Origin: Planctomycetota bacterium
GTDB lineage: Bacteria > Planctomycetota > UBA1135 > UBA2386
Reading direction: 5' to 3'
Assembly: GCA_016873195.1 (NCBI GenBank)
Contig: VGXW01000003.1
Location: 1-52,937, forward strand
Length of the DNA: 52,937 nt
The notes beneath the pieces are model-generated. The model worked only from the letters and a program-made list of their open reading frames with translations. It did not search any database and had not been told where the DNA came from. A program made the position numbers and the translations under genes. Within the stretch, counting starts at the first letter, position 1. The number at the start of each line of letters is the position of its first letter. Positions 8,154 through 14,440 of the stretch are shown piece after piece.

Positions 8154-9731
8154 CTATCGCGCCGGCGCGACGCGGAACACCACGTGCTGCTCCTGCCCGT
8201 CGACCGCGGCGCGCGGCGCGTTCGCCTGCAGGTGCAGGAAGCGCCGGCCGGCAAAGCGCTCGAGCACCGCGTGCGCCATCGCGAACGGCAACACCTCGCC
8301 GCCGGCCCCGGTCGCCGCGGCCTCGGCGCGCACGGCCGTGCAGCCGGCGGGCAGCAGCCCGTCGACGGCAACGCGCACCGGCACGCAGGCGCCGCGCTCG
8401 CGGTCGGTGCCGTACATGTCCCACGCGCGCGCGTGGAAACCCTGCGCCCAGTCGACGCGCACCGTGAACGCGCCGCCCCCGGTCCGCTCGACCGCGACCT
8501 GCTCGCGCGGATCCCGCGTCGCCGCGAACGGCCGTAGCGTCGGATCGCCGAGCAGCACGCGGTTGGCGCCGCCGCCCTGCATCACGTGTTCGCCGCGGTC
8601 GACGAACTTCCCGCCCTCGACGAGGTCGAGGCGCAGCGGGCCCCGCGCGGCGAGCAGCACGTCGTCCCACGACGACTTCACGGCCTCGCCGAGACTCGCA
8701 CCCTCGCGCAGCGCGAACTCCGATTCGCGCATCGCCGACATGCCGTGGTTGGGCCCGACCGGCGCCAGCAGCGCCACGGCGCCGGCGTCGAGGAACGACA
8801 GGCCGAGGCTCTGGTCCAGCGGCAGCAGGTGCACGGTGCCGCGCTCGGCGCGGCCGAACGTGGAGACGATGTCGCCCTCGAGCACCACGCGGTGCGTCGC
8901 CGCGGCATGGCACGTGCCGCTCCAGACGATGGTGCCGGGCAGCTGCATCGTGCGCACGTCGGCCGCGAGCAGGCGCGGCATCGCGCCGCCCGGATCCTGG
9001 CCGACCTTGCCGGGCTCGTAGTCCCAGTGCTTCTCGCGCTGGAGGTTGCGGTCGCCGTCGAACAGCCAGATGCCCTGCGGGTCGCCGTTGCCGCTCCACT
9101 CGAGCACGTTCGCCTGCGCGAGCTGCGGCAGCGCCCGGCGCACGAACGCGCGCACATCGGGATCCTGCTCGACGATGCCGAAGTAGTACGAGTCGCCCGC
9201 GAAGCCGGCCGCGCGCTCGAGCTCGGAGCGGTGGCCGCGGTAGATCGTCGACTGCATGCCCGAGGCGACGCCAGCACTGTGCCAGATCCGCCCGCGCAGG
9301 CCCTGCCGGTGCAGCTCCTCGGTGCGCGCCCAGAGGGCCGCGAGCGCCTTGCCGTCGCGCGCGGTCAGGTAGCCGAACGCGGCGTCGGCGCACGGGTCGT
9401 CGTCGAGGCCGGCGAGCGCGAGCAGGATGCGGCGGTGCAGCGTCACGTCGAAGCGCTCGGGACGCACGAAGAACAGCACCGCGGGCGGGCTGCCGTGCCC
9501 GAGCAGGCGGGTGCGCAGCGCGGCGTCGTCCGTGCCGTCCCAGGCGAGCTGCGGGGCGCCGTGGAACTTCGCTGCGGCCTTCGCGACGGCGAGGAAGTCG
9601 CGGTCCCCGGCGTCGGCGGCATCGAGCGCGATGGTCACGACCGCGGCGCGCGGCGCGGCGGGCGGCGGGGGAGTTGCCGGCGGCACCTGCGGCAGGGGTG
9701 CTTGCAGCAACGCGGCGAACTGGAGGAGCAT
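8154..9731 (-). CDS. Exported caspase/gingipain-fold (C25-like) protein, catalytic His apparently replaced
   Basis: A 525-residue protein starting at ATG 9731 with a short hydrophobic leader (MLLQFAALLQ) and a Pro/Ala linker. The order of motifs resembles peptidase C25: VLEWSGNGDPQGIWLF, then TIVWSGTCHAA about 60 residues later (candidate nucleophile Cys), AVALLAPVG, SLGEAV and a closing VLLGDPTLRPF, typical of the C25 core end. In active gingipain relatives the first motif is normally GHG; here it reads GNG, so the catalytic His may be lost or supplied elsewhere. A C-terminal beta domain follows. It lies 148 nt downstream of the exported LanC-like gene on the same strand. Protease activity is uncertain and the family call rests on pattern recognition only. 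Confidence 0.5.
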   Translation of the reverse strand: MLLQFAALLQAPLPQVPPATPPPPAAPRAAVVTIALDAADAGDRDFLAVAKAAAKFHGAPQLAWDGTDDAALRTRLLGHGSPPAVLFFVRPERFDVTLHRRILLALAGLDDDPCADAAFGYLTARDGKALAALWARTEELHRQGLRGRIWHSAGVASGMQSTIYRGHRSELERAAGFAGDSYYFGIVEQDPDVRAFVRRALPQLAQANVLEWSGNGDPQGIWLFDGDRNLQREKHWDYEPGKVGQDPGGAMPRLLAADVRTMQLPGTIVWSGTCHAAATHRVVLEGDIVSTFGRAERGTVHLLPLDQSLGLSFLDAGAVALLAPVGPNHGMSAMRESEFALREGASLGEAVKSSWDDVLLAARGPLRLDLVEGGKFVDRGEHVMQGGGANRVLLGDPTLRPFAATRDPREQVAVERTGGGAFTVRVDWAQGFHARAWDMYGTDRERGACVPVRVAVDGLLPAGCTAVRAEAAATGAGGEVLPFAMAHAVLERFAGRRFLHLQANAPRAAVDGQEQHVVFRVAPAR

Positions 9732-9879
9732 GGTGGGAAGAGGGCAGGGTCCGCGGGGCCTTCCGGACCAGAGAGGCGGTCCCCGGCCATGGTCCACGCG
9801 CGCGGACGCGGGTCAACCGGCGCTTCCTGGCTCGGCGAGCGCGAACTCGGGAGGAAGCGGCGCGGCGGGGGGGAGAACC

Positions 9880-11211
9880 TCAGTACGGCGAGTCCGGCAG
9901 CCGGATCGGCGCGTGCCGGCCCCGCAGCCAGTCGTCGAGATCGAACAGCCAGGTGCCGATGCCGGCGGCGCCCTGCATGTAGCCGGTCTGGGTCGCGACT
10001 TCCGCGGGACTCACGCGGTTCTCGGCGTGGCGCCAGCACAGGCCGCCGGCATCGTGCTCGGCGCGCGCCAGCAGCACGTCGGTCGCCCGCAGCGCGAAGT
10101 CCAGGTAGCACCGTTCCCCGGTCAGGCGATGCACCTCGAACGCGAACGCGGCGACGCCGGCCGTGCCGCAGCACAGACTCTCGTTGTTCCAGAAGCCGGG
10201 CGAACGGTGCTCGGGGCAGCCGCTCGCGAGCAGCGCGGCGGCGATCTGGCCCACGCGTTCGCGCCAGGCTCGGTCGCCCGTGACCAACCAGAGCCGGTGG
10301 TAGAGCGCCGCGATCCCGGCCGGACCGTGGCACCAGCCGAGGTAGAACAGTTGCTCGCCGCCCGGCAGGTGGTGCGGCAGGAAGCCGGTCGCCGGTTCGG
10401 CCCTGGCGACGACCTCGGCGGCGCCCGCCAGCGCGGCCGCGCGGAACTCGGCGCGGCCGGTGCGCTCGGCGAGCTCGAGCAGGAAGCGGGCGACCCCGGC
10501 CGTGCCGTGCGAGAAGTTCGGTTGGTAGGTCGGGTAGCCGCGGCGGCGTTCCCAGCCGAGGCCCGCGGCGGTCGGCAAGGCGGTCGCGAGCAGGCGCCGG
10601 CCGGCGGCCTCGGCGAGCGGCAGCGCGCGATCGTCGGCGAGGTGCTCGGCGGCGTAGAGCAGGAACAGGCCGATGCCGGCGGCGCCGCGGATCACGTCGT
10701 CGCTGTCGTTCCACTCGACGCCGTCGCCGACCGGCCGCGCCGTCGCCGCGAGCGCGGTCACACAGCGGCGCGCCGCCGCTCCGTAGGCCGCTTCGCCCGT
10801 GGCGAGCTGCGCGCGATGCAGCACGAAGCCGATCCCGGCCATCCCCGAGTAGAGCCCGACCTCGTCCTCGCCCGGCGCGGCTCTCAGCATGGCGACCAGC
10901 GCGTCCGCGCCGCTGCGGGCCCGCGCGAGGAAACGCGCTTCGCCGGTGCTCGCGTGTGCGCGCAGGAAGAACAGCAAGGTGCCGGCGGTGCCGCTGTAGA
11001 GGTTCGTGCTCACCTCGTCCGGGTGGTCCGGCTGCACGGGCCAGACCGTGCCGTCGGCCGTGGTCCGGGCGTTCGCCTCGAGCCAGGTCGCGACCGCGAG
11101 CGCGGCGCGGCGGTAGCGCCCGTCCGCGGCCGGCTCCGGTGCGTGGGCGACCGCACAGGCGCAGAGGGCCGCGAGAGCGCAGCGCGCGATCCGGAGCGGC
11201 GACTGGAGCAT
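9880..11211 (-). CDS. Exported LanC-like protein with CCG-type zinc site
   Basis: A 443-residue alpha/alpha toroid with the repeated GxxG motifs of lanthionine synthetase C: LYSGTAGTLLF, LYSGMAGIGFV, FSHGTAGVARF (H235), LGWCHGPAGIA (C294), LCCGTAGVAAF (C347, C348) and YMQGAAGIG. NisC binds zinc with Cys-Cys-His; here the His position is a second Cys, the CCG variant known from promiscuous LanM enzymes such as ProcM. The N-terminus (ARCALAALCACAVA) is a Sec signal peptide, possibly lipoprotein-type at LCAC, which is unusual because LanC enzymes are cytoplasmic. No precursor peptide, dehydratase or transporter is seen nearby. It may have been recruited as an extracellular toroid protein (for example glycan or peptide binding) rather than as a lanthipeptide cyclase. 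Confidence 0.8.
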   Translation of the reverse strand: MLQSPLRIARCALAALCACAVAHAPEPAADGRYRRAALAVATWLEANARTTADGTVWPVQPDHPDEVSTNLYSGTAGTLLFFLRAHASTGEARFLARARSGADALVAMLRAAPGEDEVGLYSGMAGIGFVLHRAQLATGEAAYGAAARRCVTALAATARPVGDGVEWNDSDDVIRGAAGIGLFLLYAAEHLADDRALPLAEAAGRRLLATALPTAAGLGWERRRGYPTYQPNFSHGTAGVARFLLELAERTGRAEFRAAALAGAAEVVARAEPATGFLPHHLPGGEQLFYLGWCHGPAGIAALYHRLWLVTGDRAWRERVGQIAAALLASGCPEHRSPGFWNNESLCCGTAGVAAFAFEVHRLTGERCYLDFALRATDVLLARAEHDAGGLCWRHAENRVSPAEVATQTGYMQGAAGIGTWLFDLDDWLRGRHAPIRLPDSPY

Positions 11212-11288
11212 GTTCCTCGGCAGTCAGTATCGCGGGCGGCCGGCCGCGCCACCACGCCGGAGTCGCTGCGGGCTGCCCCGGCAGGGGC

Positions 11289-11316
11289 TTGCGTGGTCCT
11301 GCCCTCGCGGTAGGGT
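11289..11316 (+). promoter_or_regulatory. Promoter of Uma2 gene: TTGCGT, 16 nt, TAGGGT
   Basis: A -35 TTGCGT (11289-11294) and -10 TAGGGT (11311-11316) are separated by 16 nt, with the GTG start 7 nt later. The -35 box is identical to that of the tRNA-Arg promoter in this window. Confidence 0.55.
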
Positions 11317-11323
11317 CGGTCTC

Positions 11324-11896
11324 GTGACCGGGCGCAAGCACGCCGACTACCCCGAGCCTGCCTACCTTGCCGACGAAGTCCGCTCGCCGGCGCGGCGCGA
11401 GTACGTCGGCGGGTTCGCCTACGCGATGGCCGGCGCGTCGAACGCGCACAACCAGATCGCGACGAACGTGCTCGTGGCGCTCGGGCTGCAACTGCGCGGC
11501 CGGCCCTGCCGTCCCTTCAACTCGGACACCAAGGTGCGGGTCCGCCTGCCGTTCCAGGTGCGCTTCTACTACCCGGACGCGATGGTGACCTGCCGGCCCA
11601 ATCCGCCCGGAGACACGTTCCAGGACGAGCCGGTCGTGCTCGTCGAAGTCGTGTCGCCCGAGTCGCGCCGCATCGACGAGGGGGAGAAGTTGCTCGCCTA
11701 CACCGCGATCCCGTCGCTCGCGGTCTACCTGCTCGTCGACCAGTTCGCGGCCGGGGTCGTGGCCTTGCGGCGGACGTCCGGCGGGTTCGTGCGCGAGGTG
11801 CACGAGGGGCTCGACGCCAGGGTGCCGCTGCCCGAGATCGGCTGCGAACTGCCGCTCGGCGAGGTCTACGAGGGCGTTGCCCTGGGCTCGGGCTGA
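11324..11896 (+). CDS. Uma2 family (DUF820) putative endonuclease-fold protein
   Basis: A 190-residue protein from GTG 11324, chosen because a good promoter overlaps the upstream part of the track's ORF. The PD-(D/E)XK-like core is visible: FYYPDAMVTC (Asp), VVLVEVVSPESRRIDEGEKL (Glu, then Lys), then YTAIPSLAVYLLVDQ. Uma2 proteins are abundant in cyanobacteria and planctomycetes and are predicted restriction-endonuclease-fold enzymes. Their biological role is poorly defined and they commonly occur in many genomic copies. Two more members lie in this window (30844 and 32471). The gene is convergent with a small gene on the minus strand, with 10 nt between stops. Confidence 0.85.
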   Translation: MTGRKHADYPEPAYLADEVRSPARREYVGGFAYAMAGASNAHNQIATNVLVALGLQLRGRPCRPFNSDTKVRVRLPFQVRFYYPDAMVTCRPNPPGDTFQDEPVVLVEVVSPESRRIDEGEKLLAYTAIPSLAVYLLVDQFAAGVVALRRTSGGFVREVHEGLDARVPLPEIGCELPLGEVYEGVALGSG

Positions 11897-11906
11897 CGCG
11901 TGCGGT

Positions 11907-12122
11907 TCAGGTGTCGCCGCGGGCTTCGATGGCCCGCAGGGCTTCGTCCAGGGTGAGTCCAGCGAACAGGCGCTTGCGCTCCTCGACGTAGTCGGAGCGG
12001 CCGGGGTCGTATTGGCTGAGGAACCGCATGGCTCCGGAGACGCCGAGGCGCTCGGTGAGCGCCAGCCAGCCTTCGCGGCGGACGTCGTAGTCGGACAGGT
12101 GCGCTGAGGTTGGTTCGGTCAT
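11907..12122 (-). CDS. Small conserved-looking protein, possible orphan antitoxin
   Basis: A 71-residue acidic protein with the core LTERLGVSGAMRFLSQYDPGRSDYVEERKRLFAGLTLDEAL. From memory this pattern (…GAxRFLxQFDxGxGDYTxERxxLL…) is a widespread short family often found next to PIN-type toxins, but I could not check it. ATG 12122 is chosen because family similarity begins there; the longer track ORF adds low-complexity sequence. No partner toxin follows: 10 nt downstream is the end of the convergent Uma2 gene. Just upstream on the same strand, in another frame and ending at an ATGA overlap, is the fragment FDRIYLDLC. It could be a remnant of a PIN toxin start or a coincidence. Confidence 0.55.
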   Translation of the reverse strand: MTEPTSAHLSDYDVRREGWLALTERLGVSGAMRFLSQYDPGRSDYVEERKRLFAGLTLDEALRAIEARGDT

Positions 12123-12355
12123 GTCCGTTCCCTGGGCCGGCGGCTGCACAGGTCGAGGTAGATCCGATCGAAGCAGGGCGGAGCATACCGCTGCCGCGAC
12201 ATCTGCGTCCCCGCAGCAGCACCGGCCCCTGCCATCGCCGTGCGCGCGGTCGGGTGACTCCGTACCTCCGCTGCGGTGACACCGCACCCCGCTCCCGGAA
12301 CGTGCGGCCGGTTTCTGCTACAACCTCGCCCCCCGTCTTCCCGCCGTTCCCGCGC

Positions 12356-12904
12356 ATGCCATCCACTGCCACGAACGGGGCCGCCCCGGCCAGCCCCGCG
12401 ACCCCGACCCAGTTCGCGATCGTCGACGCGTCGATCGCGCGCCTCGGCGACCTGCCGGGCGCCCTGCTGCCGATCCTGCACGACGTGCAGGACCAGCTCG
12501 GCTTCGTGCCCGAAGCCGCCGACGCCCGCATCGCCGCCGCGCTGAACCTGTCGCTGGCCGAGGTGCACGGCGTCGTCACCTTCTACCACGACTTCCGGCG
12601 CGCACCGCCCGGCGACCACGTGCTGCGGATCTGCCGCGCCGAAGCCTGCCAGGCCGTCGGCGGCGAACGGCTCGAGCAGCACCTCGCGGCCCACGGTCTC
12701 GGTGCCGGCGCGACCTCGGCCGACGGCAGGCTCACGGTCGAGGCCGTCTACTGCCTCGGCAACTGCGCGCTCGGCCCGTCGGTGCAGTTCGACGGCGAAC
12801 TGCACGGCCGCGTCGACGAACGGCGGCTCGATCAGCTGCTCGGCGCGGCCGGGATCCTGCCCCGGGGCGGCTGCGGCTGCGGCCGGCAGGGGGGCTGCCG
12901 GTGA
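12356..12904 (+). CDS. fdsG: NAD-dependent formate dehydrogenase gamma subunit (NuoE-like)
   Basis: A 182-residue thioredoxin-like [2Fe-2S] protein. A helical N-terminal domain (LGDLPGALLPILHDVQDQLGFVP, then GVVTFYHDF) precedes the ferredoxin fold with the four ligands in ICRAEACQ (about C93, C98) and YCLGNCALGPS (about C133, C137). A Gly/Cys-rich tail GGCGCGRQGGC ends the protein; its function is unknown. FdsG passes electrons between the FdsB flavin site and the rest of the soluble formate dehydrogenase. It is the first gene of fdsGBAD and its TGA overlaps the GTG of fdsB. A TGCTACAAC stretch about 30 nt upstream could be the -10 region of the operon. Confidence 0.9.
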   Translation: MPSTATNGAAPASPATPTQFAIVDASIARLGDLPGALLPILHDVQDQLGFVPEAADARIAAALNLSLAEVHGVVTFYHDFRRAPPGDHVLRICRAEACQAVGGERLEQHLAAHGLGAGATSADGRLTVEAVYCLGNCALGPSVQFDGELHGRVDERRLDQLLGAAGILPRGGCGCGRQGGCR

Positions 12905-14436
12905 CCGCGACGGTCTACGTGCCGCGCGACAGTGCCGCGGTCTCGGTGGGGGCGCACGCCGTGGCCGCGGCGATCGCGGCGGCGGCCGCCGGCCGCGGGG
13001 AACGGGTGCGCCTGGTGCGCAACGGCTCGCGCGGGCTCCTGTGGCTCGAACCGCTCATCGAGGTCGCGACCGCCTCCGGCCGCATCGCCTACGGCCCCGT
13101 GCAGGCTCACGACGTCGAGGGGCTGTTCGCCGCGGACGTCCTGCGCGGCGGCGCGCACCCGCTGCGGCTCGGCCCGACCGCGGAGATCGGCTGGCTCGCG
13201 CGGCAGCAGCGGCTGTCGTTCGCGCGCACGGGCGTGGTGGATCCGCTGTCGGCCGACGACTACGAGGCGCACGGGGGACTCGTGGCGCTGCGCGCGGCGC
13301 TGGCGATGGCAGGAGACGCGCTCGTCGAGCAGGTCGCTTCGTCGGGCCTGCGCGGGCGCGGCGGTGCTGGCTTCCCGGCCGGCATCAAGTGGCGCACCGT
13401 GCGGCAGGCGCAGGCCGACCAGAAGTACGTCGCGTGCAACGCGGACGAGGGCGACTCGGGCACCTTCAGCGACCGCATGCTGCTCGAGGGCGACCCGTTC
13501 ACCTTGCTCGAGGGCATGGCGATCGCGGGCCTCGCGGTGGGGGCCACCGTGGGCTACGTCTACCTGCGCTCGGAGTACCCCGACGCGAGAGCCGTGCTGC
13601 GCGCGGCGATCGAGACCGCGCGCGCGCGCGGCTGGCTCGGCGACTCGGTGCTCGGCAGTTCCCGCGCGTTCGACGTGCACCTGCGGATCGGGGCCGGCGC
13701 CTACATCTGCGGCGAGGAGACCGCGATGCTCGAGAGCCTCGAGGGCAAACGCGGCATCGTGCGCGCCAAACCGCCGCTGCCGGCGATCGCGGGGCTGTGG
13801 GGCAAGCCGACGCTCGTGCACAACGTGATGACGCTCGCGGCGGTGCCGTGGATCGTGCAGCACGGCGGCGCTGCCTACGCGGCGATCGGGTCCGGGCGCA
13901 GCAGGGGCACGCTGCCGGTCCAGCTCGCGGGCAACGTCGCGCGCGGCGGCCTCGTCGAGGTGCCGTTCGGCACCACGCTGCGCGAACTGCTCGTCGACTA
14001 CGGCGGCGGCACACGCTCGGGCCGGCCGATCCGCGCCGTGCAGGTCGGCGGGCCGCTCGGCGCCTACGTGCCGAGCAGCGCGTTCGACCTGCCGCTCGAC
14101 TACGAAGCGTTCGCGGCGGCGGGTTTCCTGGTCGGCCACGGCGGCGTCGTGGTGTTCGACGACACGGTCGACCTGGGCCGCATGGCGCGCTTCGCGATGG
14201 CGTTCTGCGCCGCCGAGTCGTGCGGCAAGTGCACGCCGTGCCGCATCGGCAGCACGCGCGGCGTCGAGGTGCTCGACAAGATCCTGGCCGGCGAGCAGCG
14301 CGAAGCGAACACGGCGCTGTTGCGCGACCTGTGCGACACGATGACCCACGGCTCGCTGTGCGCGATGGGCGGGCTGCTGCCGATGCCGGTGCTGAGCGCG
14401 CTCGACCACTTCCCCGAGGACTTCGGCAAGGGCTGA
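12901..14436 (+). CDS. fdsB: NAD-dependent formate dehydrogenase beta subunit (NuoF-like)
   Basis: A 511-residue diaphorase subunit. An N-terminal thioredoxin-like domain (residues 1-110) is followed by the NuoF core: FMN/NADH motif GRGGAGFPAGIKW near residue 150, KYVACNADEGDSGTFSDR, GAGAYICGEETAM, a SLBB-type domain, and the [4Fe-4S] motif ESCGKCTPCRIGS (about residues 440-450) with the fourth Cys in GSLCAMGG. It takes electrons originating from formate and reduces NAD+. The start is GTG at 12901, inside the stop of fdsG (GTGA), so coupling is expected. fdsA follows after 4 nt. All flavin and Fe-S ligands appear intact. Confidence 0.93.
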   Translation: MTATVYVPRDSAAVSVGAHAVAAAIAAAAAGRGERVRLVRNGSRGLLWLEPLIEVATASGRIAYGPVQAHDVEGLFAADVLRGGAHPLRLGPTAEIGWLARQQRLSFARTGVVDPLSADDYEAHGGLVALRAALAMAGDALVEQVASSGLRGRGGAGFPAGIKWRTVRQAQADQKYVACNADEGDSGTFSDRMLLEGDPFTLLEGMAIAGLAVGATVGYVYLRSEYPDARAVLRAAIETARARGWLGDSVLGSSRAFDVHLRIGAGAYICGEETAMLESLEGKRGIVRAKPPLPAIAGLWGKPTLVHNVMTLAAVPWIVQHGGAAYAAIGSGRSRGTLPVQLAGNVARGGLVEVPFGTTLRELLVDYGGGTRSGRPIRAVQVGGPLGAYVPSSAFDLPLDYEAFAAAGFLVGHGGVVVFDDTVDLGRMARFAMAFCAAESCGKCTPCRIGSTRGVEVLDKILAGEQREANTALLRDLCDTMTHGSLCAMGGLLPMPVLSALDHFPEDFGKG

Positions 14437-14440
14437 CCCG

